From RU20A sp042610495 (GTDB lineage Bacteria; Pseudomonadota; Alphaproteobacteria; Rhizobiales; Rhizobiaceae): a DNA stretch of 64,000 nt. The stretch covers positions 186,001 through 250,000 of the forward strand of contig NZ_JBHGAP010000001.1 in assembly GCF_042610495.1 (NCBI RefSeq). Direction: 5' to 3'. The translations under genes were made by a program, and so were the position numbers. Positions within the stretch are counted from its first letter, which is position 1, and every line of letters begins with the position of its first letter. The notes under the pieces are model-generated. The model did not search any database and was not told the DNA's origin. It was given only the letters and a program-made list of their open reading frames with translations. This document shows positions 44,401 to 53,888 of the stretch, one piece after another.

Positions 44401-44808
44401 TCAGGCGCCAGGCCCGGCCTGATAGTCCGCGTCGCTGACCGGTTCCATCCAGTCCACACTCTTCCCGTCCAGCAGGCCGTGAATGGCGATATGCGTCATG
44501 GCTGTGGTTGCCGTTGCGCCGTGCCAGTGCCGCTCGCCCGGCTCGAACCACACGACGTCGCCCGGCCGGATTTCTTCGACCGGACCTCCCGCGCGCTGCA
44601 CCCAGCCAAGCCCGGCCGTCACGATCAGCGTCTGGCCGAGCGGATGGGTGTGCCAGGCGGTACGGGCGCCGGGCGCAAACGTGACGGCCGCGCTCGCGAA
44701 GGGGCGGGCGGCATTGGCGGCAAAGAGCGGCTCCATACGCGTTTCGCCGGTAAACCACCCCTCGGGTCCGGCTCCGTGCGGCACGGAACCATTGCGTCGG
44801 ATCTCCAT
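44401..44808 (-). CDS. Cupin domain protein (small beta-barrel, possible carboxymuconolactone-type partner)
   Basis: The ATG at 44808, 6 bases after a perfect AGGAGG, gives a 135-residue protein starting MEIRRNGSVPHG. It is a single-domain cupin. The metal-binding motifs are TAWHTHPLGQTLIVTAG (about 46-62, with His, His and Gln/Glu positions) and RHWHGATATTAMTH with a later His. Similar proteins are annotated as cupin or quercetin-dioxygenase-like and often occur with carboxymuconolactone decarboxylase genes, but none is here. It is divergent from the histidine kinase, 100 bases apart. Confidence 0.85.
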   Translation of the reverse strand: MEIRRNGSVPHGAGPEGWFTGETRMEPLFAANAARPFASAAVTFAPGARTAWHTHPLGQTLIVTAGLGWVQRAGGPVEEIRPGDVVWFEPGERHWHGATATTAMTHIAIHGLLDGKSVDWMEPVSDADYQAGPGA

Positions 44809-44908
44809 TGGCAACCTCCTGAAAAATGACCACTTGGCAGACAGAAAAACTGCGCCATATCAGGCGATTGTGTGACACCAAACATCGACGTGGGGAAGCC
44901 GTCGCGTC

Positions 44909-47629
44909 ATGATCGCGATGGAGGCGTCCACCGCAATGGCGGCCGGGCGCGTGCAGGAATGGGGCAGACAAGATGATGCTGTGCGGCAACGGATGCGCGG
45001 GATGGGCCCTGTGACAGACGATCATGGGCTTTCGCCGGCCGATTGGCCTGTTGGTGGTGGCATTGTCGGTGAACTGACCCGACGGTTTGACTGGTCCAAG
45101 ACCTCGCTCGGACCGATCTCGGACTGGCCGCTGCACCTGAAGATCAAGATCAACTCGATCGTCAATTCGCCGATTCCGCAGGTTCTGATGTGGGGTCCAG
45201 ACCACATCATGCTCTACAATGATGGCTATATCGAAATTGCCGGGGACAACCATCCCCGGGCGCTTGGCGGCAGCGTGCCGGTGATCTGGCCGGAAATCTG
45301 GGACTGGAACCGTGCGATCCTCGAGGCCGGCTTCCGCGGCGAGATACAGGGTTTCCGCGACCTGCCGATGGTGCTGAACCGCAACGGCTTTCCCGAGACG
45401 GTCATCTTCGATCTCTTCTACACGCCGATCTACGATCTCGACGGCAAGGTGGACGGCGTGCTCTGCACCGTTCTTGAAAACACCGAACGCTTCGAGGCGC
45501 AGAAGAAACTCGCCGAAAGCCGGCGGGAACTGGCGCGTCTGACCAGCGCCTTGCCCATCCTCGTCGGCTTCGTCGATACCGGCCTGGTCTACCGTTTCGC
45601 CAACGATGCCTATCTGGAATGGTTCGGAAAGACGCCGGAGGATATTGTCGGCCGCCATGTCGAGGATGTCATCGGAAAGGTCTATTTCGAGGCCCGCAAG
45701 CCCCTGATCGACCGCGCCATGGCCGGGGAGACCGTTGTCACGGACAACCGCATCCAGCGTCCCGACGGCACGGCCCGCCACGCGGAGATCCGCTACATTC
45801 CGCGCCGTGACGACCATGGAACGATCGAGGGCGTCTATGTCCTGATCATCGACATCGAGGATCGAAAGCGGCTGGAAGAGGCCCGTGCGGCAGCCGAGGA
45901 GCGGCTGCGCGAGCATGCCCATGATCTGGAGCGGCAGGTGCGCCACCGCCAACGCGCCGAAGAACAGCTGCGCCAGCTCAACGAGACGCTGGAAGCGCGC
46001 GTCGCCGCCGAAATCGCTGAAAGGCAGGAGACGGAGCGACGTCTTCAGCACGCCCAGAAGATGGAGACCATTGGCCAGTTGACGGGCGGCGTCGCCCATG
46101 ATTTCAACAACCTGCTGCAGGTCATCAGCGGCAATCTCCAGCTTCTGCTGCGCGATGTCTCGGGCAACGAGAAAGCCGAGAAGCGCGTCTCGAACGCGCT
46201 GGCCGGCGTCAATCGCGGCGCAAAGCTTGCAAGCCAGTTGCTCGCCTTCGGTCGCCGTCAGGCGCTCGATCCGAAGGTCATCAATATCGGCCGCTTCGTG
46301 CGCGACATGGACGACATGCTCCGCCGCTCGATCGGCGACGCCGTGGAGATTGAGACAATCGTCGCCGGCGGCCTCTGGAACTGCTTCGCGGATCCGGCGC
46401 AGGTGGAAAACGCGCTGCTCAATCTCGCGATCAATGCCCGCGACGCCATGGAGGGGCAGGGACGCCTGACGATCGAGGTGGGCAATGCCTTTCTCGACGA
46501 TGCCTACGTTCTGCGCCATGACGAGGTGTCGCCCGGCCAGTATGTCGTTCTCTCCGTCACCGATACCGGCTCCGGCATTCCGCCCGAGATCCTCGATCGC
46601 GTCTACGAGCCGTTTTTCTCCACCAAGCCGGAAGGCAAGGGGACCGGTCTCGGCCTCTCCATGGTCTTCGGCTTCGTGAAACAGTCCGGCGGGCATGTGA
46701 AGATCTACAGCGAGGTCGGCCACGGCACGACGGTCAAGATGTACCTGCCGCGTGCCAATGCCGGCGAAGACCGCGAAGTAGCGCTGCAGGCCGGCCCGAT
46801 TGTCGGCGGCAGCGAGACGATCCTGGTGGTCGAGGACGATGATTCCGTCCGCGCCACGGTGGTCGAGATGCTGTCGGAACTGGGCTATGCCGTCCTGAAG
46901 GCGCCCAGCGCCGACGCTGCGCTTGTCATTGTCGAGGCCGGGATGCCGATTGACATGATCTTCACCGACGTCGTCATGCCTGGCAAGCTGAAGAGCACCG
47001 AGCTTGCGCGCATGGCCCGCGAGCGCCAGCCCGACCTCGCCGTTCTCTACACCTCCGGCTACACGGAAAACTCCATCGTGCATGGCGGCCGGCTGGATGC
47101 CGGTGTCGAACTTCTTTCGAAGCCCTATACGCGCGAAGCCCTTGCCCGGAAGGTGCGCGCCGTTCTCAACCAGCGTCCGCAGCGCCCGGCAAAATCGCAG
47201 CCGGCCCCCGCCGTTTCTTCACCTACAGCCGCCGCGGCGGAATCAGTGCAGCCAAGGACCGAGGCCGCGACTGCCGCCGGCCGCACCATCCTTCTCGTCG
47301 AGGATGACGGGCTGATCCGCGTCAATACGGCCGAGATGCTGGAAGCCCTCGGTCACGCCGTCATCGAGGCCCGCAACGCGAAGGAAGCCCTCGCCGCACT
47401 CGAAGCATCGGCAATCGAAGTGATGATCAGCGATCTCGGCCTGCCGGACATGGACGGCGCAGAACTTGCCGAAGAAGCCGTCCGCCGCCGCCCCGACCTC
47501 GCCATCATCTTCGCGACCGGCCAGGACCGCAAATCCGCCGGCCTCCCGGCAAGCGCGGTCATCGTGACAAAGCCCTATGGGGAAGCCGAACTGGAATCGG
47601 CCCTCAATCAGGTGGCGGTGAAGAGGTGA
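44909..47629 (+). CDS. Hybrid PAS histidine kinase with two C-terminal receiver domains
   Basis: The 906-residue protein appears cytoplasmic, with no transmembrane segment. Two PAS-type sensor regions lie at about 75-205 and 215-335, followed by a coiled coil (335-390). The HisKA box GGVAHDFNNLL has the phospho-accepting His397. The HATPase domain (about 500-625) shows N, G1 and GTGLGLSMVFG motifs. Receiver 1 (about 640-755) has Asp687 in FTDVVMPG; receiver 2 (about 790-900) has Asp842 in ISDLGLPDMDG. A proline/alanine linker separates the receivers. No response regulator with a DNA-binding domain is adjacent, so output must pass elsewhere. Confidence 0.92.
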   Translation: MIAMEASTAMAAGRVQEWGRQDDAVRQRMRGMGPVTDDHGLSPADWPVGGGIVGELTRRFDWSKTSLGPISDWPLHLKIKINSIVNSPIPQVLMWGPDHIMLYNDGYIEIAGDNHPRALGGSVPVIWPEIWDWNRAILEAGFRGEIQGFRDLPMVLNRNGFPETVIFDLFYTPIYDLDGKVDGVLCTVLENTERFEAQKKLAESRRELARLTSALPILVGFVDTGLVYRFANDAYLEWFGKTPEDIVGRHVEDVIGKVYFEARKPLIDRAMAGETVVTDNRIQRPDGTARHAEIRYIPRRDDHGTIEGVYVLIIDIEDRKRLEEARAAAEERLREHAHDLERQVRHRQRAEEQLRQLNETLEARVAAEIAERQETERRLQHAQKMETIGQLTGGVAHDFNNLLQVISGNLQLLLRDVSGNEKAEKRVSNALAGVNRGAKLASQLLAFGRRQALDPKVINIGRFVRDMDDMLRRSIGDAVEIETIVAGGLWNCFADPAQVENALLNLAINARDAMEGQGRLTIEVGNAFLDDAYVLRHDEVSPGQYVVLSVTDTGSGIPPEILDRVYEPFFSTKPEGKGTGLGLSMVFGFVKQSGGHVKIYSEVGHGTTVKMYLPRANAGEDREVALQAGPIVGGSETILVVEDDDSVRATVVEMLSELGYAVLKAPSADAALVIVEAGMPIDMIFTDVVMPGKLKSTELARMARERQPDLAVLYTSGYTENSIVHGGRLDAGVELLSKPYTREALARKVRAVLNQRPQRPAKSQPAPAVSSPTAAAAESVQPRTEAATAAGRTILLVEDDGLIRVNTAEMLEALGHAVIEARNAKEALAALEASAIEVMISDLGLPDMDGAELAEEAVRRRPDLAIIFATGQDRKSAGLPASAVIVTKPYGEAELESALNQVAVKR

Positions 47630-47764
47630 GCCCTTTGCCGTTACCGGCCGGCCGGCACACGGCACAACGACGCTTATGACGGAGCCCCGTCATCCAACCT
47701 GGATGCGGCCTCATATCTCAATACTACGGGAAATTGGACCACAAGCCTTTAAAAGAGGCTTGAA

Positions 47765-47841
<77 letters not shown>

Positions 47842-47937
47842 ACGTGCCCCGCGGGGCCTGATTGCACTAGTCTGTTCGCCGCGGGGCTGCAAGCGGAAAA
47901 TCGGAAAAGAGGCGAAAAAGGCAGTCCGGTCGTCCGC

Positions 47938-49062
47938 TTATCCCCGGACAAGCGTCCGATAGACGGTCTCGGTTTCCGCGATCATCCGTTCCAGCGAGAA
48001 GAGGTCACGTCGCGCTTCTGTCGCGGTCGTGAGCGCTGCCAGCCGGTCCGGCTCGGTGGCTGCGAGGAGGGCGCGGGCAAGCGGGCTGGTGTCGTCGCTG
48101 TTGTCGACGATCAGACCGGTTTCACCCTCCACCACCGCCGTCGTTGCGCCGCCGACGCGTGTGGTGACGATCGGTTTGCCGGCGGCCACCGCCTCCAGCA
48201 TCACATAGGACATGGCCTCGTAGCGGCTCGGCATGGCGAGGACGTCGAAGGCGGGAATGGCTTGCTGCCCGGTGAAGGCGCCCGTTAGGTGAATGCGCCC
48301 GGAAAGTCCCGCCGCCGTAATCTGGGCGCGCAGCGGTCCCTCCAGTTCGCCGGAACCGACCATCAGCAGATGCGAGTCCGGCCGTTTCGCCGCGATGCTG
48401 ATGAAGGCGGTCAGCAATCGTTCCGGCGCCTTTTGCGGCGAAAGCCGCCCGACGGAACCGATGACGAGTGCACCCTTCGGGATGCCGAAGGCCGCCCGCA
48501 CGGTCTCGGCCATGTCGGATCGCGGCGGCTTCACGCCATTGACGACCACGTGCAGCTTGCGGGCCGGTAGTCCCAGCGACAGGGCATGGGCATGTTCGTC
48601 ATTGGAGACGCAGATCAGCGCATCGGTAAAGAGTGTGCCGAGCAGCGTCTCAATGCCGCCGAAGACGAATCGGCCCTTGGCGCCGAGTGTGGGATCCATG
48701 GTCCGGAAGGCATGCGGCGTGTAGACGCGCGGCACATGCGGGCCCGGCAGCCGCAGGCGTGATAGCGCGCCCGCCTTGGAGCTGTGTCCATGGATGATGT
48801 CGAAGCGTGGCCCCGCCTTCATGATGCGCCGAATCTGCCGCCAGGCGCGGAGATCCGATGGTCCGGGCGAACGCGTCATCGACACGGCATGCACGGCTGC
48901 AATCGGAAGGGCCTTCAGCTCGCGCACGAAGCCCTCCTCGGCGCGCAGCGGCGAATAGATGGCTTCCACCTCGTGCCCGCGCGCGGCGAGCCCCCGGCAT
49001 AGATCGAGGAAATGCCGGCCGGAACCGCCGCCGCTCGGTTCGAGAAGCTGGAGAATGCGCAA
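47938..49062 (-). CDS. Glycosyltransferase family 4
   Basis: The 374-residue protein has the GT-B fold of GT4 enzymes. The N-terminal GGSGRHFLDLCRGLAARGHEV segment and the C-terminal donor-binding region PSRYEAMSYVMLEAVAAGKPIVTTRVGG (with the EX7E-type glutamates) are typical. It should add a sugar from a nucleotide donor to a lipid-linked oligosaccharide on the cytoplasmic side of the membrane. It is the most downstream gene of a leftward polysaccharide cluster, 13 bases after the Wzy/ligase-like gene. Donor and acceptor are unknown. Confidence 0.9.
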   Translation of the reverse strand: MRILQLLEPSGGGSGRHFLDLCRGLAARGHEVEAIYSPLRAEEGFVRELKALPIAAVHAVSMTRSPGPSDLRAWRQIRRIMKAGPRFDIIHGHSSKAGALSRLRLPGPHVPRVYTPHAFRTMDPTLGAKGRFVFGGIETLLGTLFTDALICVSNDEHAHALSLGLPARKLHVVVNGVKPPRSDMAETVRAAFGIPKGALVIGSVGRLSPQKAPERLLTAFISIAAKRPDSHLLMVGSGELEGPLRAQITAAGLSGRIHLTGAFTGQQAIPAFDVLAMPSRYEAMSYVMLEAVAAGKPIVTTRVGGATTAVVEGETGLIVDNSDDTSPLARALLAATEPDRLAALTTATEARRDLFSLERMIAETETVYRTLVRG

Positions 49063-49075
49063 AGGGAATGTCCTT

Positions 49076-50317
49076 TCAGCGGTTCGTGCCGCGGGCCAGC
49101 CGCGCGCGATGCCGGTATTCGAGCGCCGACGTTCCCCAGAGAATGCCGAGCAGCATGTAGAAGTGACGCCAGTGGTCCGTATCGATCACGAAGCCGATGC
49201 CGGTATGCCCGATCAGGGCGATCCAGCTGATCATCAGGTAGGGTTGCCAGGGGCGATCGAGAAGCAGGAAACGGAAGCCCATGCGGATCGACCACAAGAT
49301 GAGCGTGAGATAGCAGAGGAAGCCGAGCCAGCCGTAGGATGTGAGCGACTTCAGCCAGATATTGTGCTCGTCTTCCGGGAAGATCTTCGAAAACTCCATC
49401 GGTCCGATACCGAGCGGCTTTTCCATCGACATCAGGAAGCCGATGCGGTGGCGCTCGAAACGGCCGAGATGCCCGCCGTCATAGGACTGCACCAGTTGCG
49501 TGCGCTGCGAGAGCATGGCCGAGACCTGCGGCGTCTGCAGCGCGATGCCGAGCGTGACGATGATCGCAAAAAGCCCCGAAAGCGTCAGCATCAGGACCTT
49601 CAGGCGGAAGGCGCCGCTGCGCTCCTTGATGAACATGACGAGGACGAGCGCGACCACACAGAAGGCATAGAGGCCCCAGGCGGCACGCGAGAACGACAGG
49701 AAGATGCCGAGCGTGGTGATCAGCAGGCCGACAATCCGCAGCGGTGCCGTCGTCAGCCGGTCGCTCAGCAATCCGTGCAGAAGGAAGAGGGACGGCGGCA
49801 CCAGGAAGGGGCCGAAAACGTTCGGATCCTGGAAGGCACCCATGGCGCGGTCGTAGCGGGTGAATACCTCGCCGCCGGGGATCAGCCCGAAATAGCCGAG
49901 AATGCCGAGCATGGCCGTGAGAATGGCGGCGCCCACCCAGGCGCGGAAGATGAGGCGAAGCCGCTCGTGCCGGTTCTCGATGATGGCGGCAAAGAACACC
50001 GACGTCAGCGCCAGGAACGAACTGACCGCGACATACATCGGCCCGACGTCAAGGTCTTCCATGGTCGTCAGCGACAGCATGCCGCCGATGTTGAAGAGGA
50101 TGAGCAGAGCCAGCAGCGGCGCCACGAAGCGCGAGATGCGCAGTCCGAACAGCGCCCAGACGCCGATCAGCCCGGCCATGTAGAGCTCGTAGGGTGCCGG
50201 CTCCGACATGACGAAGCCGGACAGGAAGACGCCGAAGGCGACCGCCATCGACCCCGCCAGCGTCAGGGCTGCAAGCTGCGGCCGGAACGGCCGGCTATCG
50301 ACGCTCGCGAGGGTCAA
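49076..50317 (-). CDS. O-antigen ligase/polymerase-like membrane protein
   Basis: The 413-residue protein has about 10-12 hydrophobic segments and a large polar loop at about residues 275-325 (SYDGGHLGRFERHRIGFLMSMEKPLGIGPMEF), the mark of Wzy polymerases, WaaL ligases and ExoQ-like proteins. The G-x-G-x-x-x-F segment and a loop His (DEHNIWL) fit the Wzy_C domain. In this locus a Wzy-type polymerase is more likely than a lipid A ligase, because a Wza-like exporter and a co-polymerase are present. Its start overlaps the stop of the phosphoglycosyltransferase by 4 bases. Confidence 0.85.
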   Translation of the reverse strand: MTLASVDSRPFRPQLAALTLAGSMAVAFGVFLSGFVMSEPAPYELYMAGLIGVWALFGLRISRFVAPLLALLILFNIGGMLSLTTMEDLDVGPMYVAVSSFLALTSVFFAAIIENRHERLRLIFRAWVGAAILTAMLGILGYFGLIPGGEVFTRYDRAMGAFQDPNVFGPFLVPPSLFLLHGLLSDRLTTAPLRIVGLLITTLGIFLSFSRAAWGLYAFCVVALVLVMFIKERSGAFRLKVLMLTLSGLFAIIVTLGIALQTPQVSAMLSQRTQLVQSYDGGHLGRFERHRIGFLMSMEKPLGIGPMEFSKIFPEDEHNIWLKSLTSYGWLGFLCYLTLILWSIRMGFRFLLLDRPWQPYLMISWIALIGHTGIGFVIDTDHWRHFYMLLGILWGTSALEYRHRARLARGTNR

Positions 50318-51885
50318 TAGGCATTTTCCGTGTTCAGAAGGCGGATCGGCGTCAGAAACAGGATCTTCAGGTCGAACCAGAGCGACCAGTTCTCGATGTA
50401 ATAGAGATCGAACGCGGTGCGGAACTTGATCTTGTCATCGCTGTCGATCTCGCCGCGCCAGCCATTGATCTGGGCCCAGCCGGTCACGCCGGGCTTCACG
50501 CGGTGGCGGGCGAAATAGCCCTCGACCACTTCTGCATAGACCCGATCGGCCGTCTGCGCCAGAACAGCATGCGGGCGTGGTCCGACTAGCGAGAGGTTGC
50601 CCAGCAACACGTTGAAGATCTGCGGCAATTCGTCGATCGAGGTCTTGCGGATGAACCGGCCGACCGGCGTCACGCGCGGATCGCCCTTGGTCACCGCTTG
50701 CCGCGCCGTCGGATCGCTCATGTTGGTATACATCGAGCGGAACTTGAAGACCTTGATCTCTTCGTTGTTGAAGCCGTGGCGGATCTGCTTGAAGATGATC
50801 GGGCCCGGCGAGGTCAGCTTGACCGCAAGGGCGGCGCCGATGAAGACGGGCCAGAGCAGGGCGAGCGCCACCAGCGAGAAGAAGATGTCGAAGATGCGCT
50901 TGGCCACCGCGTCCCAGTCGGCGATCGGCTTGTCGAACAGCGCCAGCATGGGCAGATTGCCGACATGGCTGTAGCTGCGCGGGCGGAATTTCAGATTGTT
51001 GGCGTGGGCGGCAAGACGGATATCGACCGGCAGAACCCAGACCTTGCGCAGGAGATCGAGAATACGGTTTTCCGCCGTCAGCGGCAGGGAAATGATCAGC
51101 ATGTCGACACGGGCGAGACGCGCGAATTCCACGAGTTCGCCGACTGTGCCGAGCTTCGGGTAGCCGGCGATCATGTCGGGCGAGCGGCGCGCGTCGCGAT
51201 CATCGAAGATGCCGCAGATGCGGATGTCGTTGTCGGACTGGGCCTCGATGTTGCGGATGAGCTGCTTGGCCGGCTCGCCGCCGCCGACGATCACGGCCCG
51301 CCGTTCCATCGTCCCGTTGCGCGACCAGCGCCGGATCGAAAAAGCGATGAAGGTTCGTTCGACAAGGTAGAAGCCGGTGCCGGCAATCGCGAAGGCCAGG
51401 AACCAGGCGGACGGCAGTAGGCTGAAGGTGCGCGTGGCGGCAAGGCCGGTCAGGACGAAGGCAAGCGCCGCTGCCCAGGCAAGGAGAACGCGCGGCAGCA
51501 TACGCGTCGCCGCCCGCAGCGACGGGATCTGGTAGCCGTCGGAAACCTGCACGAACAGCACGCAGAGCGCCGCCGTCACCACCGACACGAGACCGACCCG
51601 CACCATGAGATCCGGCGCGATCGTGCCGAGCGAAATCGCGGTTGCGAAGCCGAAGCTCGTCAGGGCGAGAGCCTCCATCAGCCGCAGAAGGCCGATCAGC
51701 ATCGTCGGAGAATAGCTCTCGGCACGGAACTGTTCGGCGATTCGCCGTGCCATGGCATTGAGTTCCACATGCGCGCCAGCGGGCTGCCCTTCGGCCGGCG
51801 CACGGGTGCGAACCTCCGAGATCTTTCTGCGAATGGCTTCGGTGTCGAAGGTTTCGGGTCGTTCTGGCTGATTCATCGCGTCCAT
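50314..51885 (-). CDS. Undecaprenyl-phosphate hexose-1-phosphate transferase (WcaJ/UppE-like)
   Basis: This polyisoprenyl-phosphate hexose-1-phosphate transferase should begin repeat-unit assembly. The 523-residue protein has four or five N-terminal helices (about 60-180), a nucleotide-fold CoA_binding_3-like domain (about 195-310; RRAVIVGGGEPAKQLIRNIE), then the C-terminal sugar transferase domain. That domain has a membrane helix (KRIFDIFFSLVALALLWP), the catalytic KFRSMYTNM and DELPQIFNVLLGNLSLVGPRP motifs, and VKPGVTGWAQINGWRG. ATGs at 51885 and 51876 are possible. Its architecture matches WcaJ and the UppE protein of Agrobacterium unipolar polysaccharide. Confidence 0.92.
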   Translation of the reverse strand: MDAMNQPERPETFDTEAIRRKISEVRTRAPAEGQPAGAHVELNAMARRIAEQFRAESYSPTMLIGLLRLMEALALTSFGFATAISLGTIAPDLMVRVGLVSVVTAALCVLFVQVSDGYQIPSLRAATRMLPRVLLAWAAALAFVLTGLAATRTFSLLPSAWFLAFAIAGTGFYLVERTFIAFSIRRWSRNGTMERRAVIVGGGEPAKQLIRNIEAQSDNDIRICGIFDDRDARRSPDMIAGYPKLGTVGELVEFARLARVDMLIISLPLTAENRILDLLRKVWVLPVDIRLAAHANNLKFRPRSYSHVGNLPMLALFDKPIADWDAVAKRIFDIFFSLVALALLWPVFIGAALAVKLTSPGPIIFKQIRHGFNNEEIKVFKFRSMYTNMSDPTARQAVTKGDPRVTPVGRFIRKTSIDELPQIFNVLLGNLSLVGPRPHAVLAQTADRVYAEVVEGYFARHRVKPGVTGWAQINGWRGEIDSDDKIKFRTAFDLYYIENWSLWFDLKILFLTPIRLLNTENAY

Positions 51886-51933
51886 CCGGCGATCGAGTTC
51901 GTCTCGGATTACCAGAAAGCCCCTAAGAAACGC

Positions 51934-53091
51934 TTATGCCTCAGGCCGACGCAACGTCCCGAGACAGGACCGATAGAGCGCCGTCATCTGGTCGGCCATG
52001 GTCGTGACCGAGAAATTCGTTCGCAGCGCCACCGGATCGGGCCTCGCGCGGTCGGTCCAGCCGGGTTCGCCAAGCGCTGCCACCATGGCGGCCGCAAGGG
52101 CGGCCGGATCACCGGCCGGCACAAGGCCGATATTGTCGGCACCGAGGATTTCGGGAATGCCGCCGACGCGACTGGCGATCACCGGCTTGTCGGCCGCTGC
52201 AGCTTCCAACACGATATAGGGCATGGCCTCTGCCCGGGAGGGAACGACGACGAAGCGGGCGAACTGGAAGGCGTCCCGGCTGCGCATCGCGGCGAGAAGG
52301 TCGATCCGCCGGCCGAGCCCGAGCGAGACCATCATGTGGTCATAGCGGTCGCGGTCCGGTCCGTCGCCGACGATCATGGCAGAGAGCGGCCGGCCGACGG
52401 CGCGTTCGGTGCGGGCAAAGGCATCGATAAAGACATCGGGTCCCTTCAGGTCGCGCAACATGCCGATGAACAGGAAATCGACGGCATCGGGCCTGGCGAA
52501 GATCTTCTCGAATTCACGATCATTGATGCCGTTGTAGATCCGCTCCGCGCGCACACGCGGCTTTCCGATCTTGGCGGTGTAGACTTGGCGTTCGTAGTCG
52601 CAGACGAAGACGAGCGCGTCCGTCAGATATTCCTGCAGCCGTTCGAGGAAGAAGATGGCGCGGCCGGAAAGCCGCCGGCTGTCATAGTGCAGGCTGCCGC
52701 CATGCGGCGAATAGAGGCGGGCGACGCGATACCTGTTAACCCGCAGCAGTGAGCCGATCAGCCGGGCCAGAACGCCACCCTTGGCGCCATGCCCGTGCAG
52801 AACATCCGGCTGCAAACTTTTGATTTCCTTGAAGCTCGCCCAGAAGGCGCTGATATCTGACGGCCCGATCGAGCGACGGATCGGCAGACGCACGAGACCA
52901 AGCGCGAGATGCGGCTTGAGGTCATCGAAGAGCTGGTCCTCGTAGGCTCCGCCGGTCGAACTGTCGCAGACGATGCCCACCTGATGGCCGGCGCGCGCCT
53001 GTGCCTCTGCCAGATCGCGCACATGCCGGAAGATTCCGCCGATCGGCGAACGGAAGCAGTGGATGATCCGTAGCGGCCGGGCCTCTCCCAT
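51934..53091 (-). CDS. Glycosyltransferase family 4
   Basis: The 385-residue protein is a GT-B fold GT4 enzyme. The N terminus (HCFRSPIGGIFRHVRDLAEAQ) has the glycine-rich loop of the family, and VVPSRAEAMPYIVLEAAAADKPVIASRVGG holds the donor-binding glutamates near residue 275. It differs from the GT4 at 47938-49062, so the locus can add at least two further sugars after the initiating transferase. It ends 48 bases before the transferase gene and starts 5 bases after the Wza-like gene ends. Confidence 0.9.
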   Translation of the reverse strand: MGEARPLRIIHCFRSPIGGIFRHVRDLAEAQARAGHQVGIVCDSSTGGAYEDQLFDDLKPHLALGLVRLPIRRSIGPSDISAFWASFKEIKSLQPDVLHGHGAKGGVLARLIGSLLRVNRYRVARLYSPHGGSLHYDSRRLSGRAIFFLERLQEYLTDALVFVCDYERQVYTAKIGKPRVRAERIYNGINDREFEKIFARPDAVDFLFIGMLRDLKGPDVFIDAFARTERAVGRPLSAMIVGDGPDRDRYDHMMVSLGLGRRIDLLAAMRSRDAFQFARFVVVPSRAEAMPYIVLEAAAADKPVIASRVGGIPEILGADNIGLVPAGDPAALAAAMVAALGEPGWTDRARPDPVALRTNFSVTTMADQMTALYRSCLGTLRRPEA

Positions 53092-53096
53092 CGCGA

Positions 53097-53672
53097 TCAG
53101 AACAGCCGCTCGCGGACATAGATCGTGTCGCCTGCGATGACCGGATCGGAAATCGGAACGCGGCCGGTGATGATCTTGCCGTTGACCTTGCGGGTGATAT
53201 CGACGCTGCCCTGCTGGGCGCGCGGCGAGAAGCCGCCCGCGACTGCAATGGCATTCTGGACCGTCATGCCGGGCACATAGGCGTATTGGCCGGCCTGGCC
53301 GACTTCTCCCATGATGAAGACGGAGCGGTATCGGTCCACCTCGATCGTCACGTCCGGGTCGCGCAGGTAGCCGCCGCGCAGCTTCTGGGCGATCGCCGAT
53401 TCCAGTTCGGGAAGCGTGTGGCCACGGGCGGGCACCTGCCCGACGAGCGGGAAGGCGACATAGCCGGCCTGATCGACAGTGAAGGTGCCGGTCAGTCCGG
53501 GCTGTTCGAAGACCGTCACGCGCAGCCGGTCGCCGCTATCCATGCGATAGGGCTGGATGGTGGCCTCGTGAAAGGCGCGGGGCGCAGGCTGATAGCTCGT
53601 GCAGCCGGTCGCGGCCATCGACAGTGCCGCCAGGACGAGGCCGATGCAGGTCTTGGTTTTGGCGATGCTCAT
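53097..53672 (-). CDS. Wza-like polysaccharide export lipoprotein
   Basis: With the ATG at 53672 the protein has 191 residues; a GTG 3 codons upstream is an alternative start. A lipobox ATGC places the lipidated cysteine at residue 24. The polysaccharide export (Poly_export) domain begins with YRMDSGDRLRVTVFEQPGLTGTFTVDQAGYV-like sequence from about residue 42, followed by a SLBB-type domain near 110-165. It is much shorter than E. coli Wza (379) and lacks the C-terminal transmembrane helix barrel region, as is common for short rhizobial Wza/UppC/ExoF-like proteins. It is divergent from the co-polymerase. Confidence 0.88.
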   Translation of the reverse strand: MSIAKTKTCIGLVLAALSMAATGCTSYQPAPRAFHEATIQPYRMDSGDRLRVTVFEQPGLTGTFTVDQAGYVAFPLVGQVPARGHTLPELESAIAQKLRGGYLRDPDVTIEVDRYRSVFIMGEVGQAGQYAYVPGMTVQNAIAVAGGFSPRAQQGSVDITRKVNGKIITGRVPISDPVIAGDTIYVRERLF

Positions 53673-53729
53673 ACGCGTCACATGCTCTTTGACGAGGTCA
53701 GGATGAAGCCTGTTATCGAACCATTAGGG

Positions 53730-53841
53730 TTAACGGGCGGTAAAGGCCGGCGATGCCGACCGAGATTTGCCACCGATGAGGCGCGTGCACCGGGGAGGGG
53801 GACATTGGTCTGCGTCGGCGCCGTTGTTAACGCTTGGGTTA
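53730..53841. promoter_or_regulatory. Two CtrA-like half-site pairs in the divergent polysaccharide promoter
   Basis: The CtrA consensus is TTAA-N7-TTAA. Here TTAA-N7-TAAA occurs at 53730-53744 and TTAA-N7-GTTA at 53827-53841. Each has one perfect and one imperfect half-site. They flank the middle of the roughly 215-base gap between the divergent Wza-like and Wzc-like genes. This is a weak, pattern-based call. Confidence 0.3.
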
Positions 53842-53888
53842 CCATGCTTCTTTACTGTGCGGTCCGATATGTGAGTGTGGAGTAGACC

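Noticed and set aside
44042..47083. A very long open frame (about 1000 codons) on the minus strand opposite the histidine kinase
   Set aside because: It mirrors the kinase gene in GC-rich codon phase, encodes low-complexity His/Asp/Arg/Gly-rich sequence without domains and also crosses the cupin gene; it is a shadow frame.
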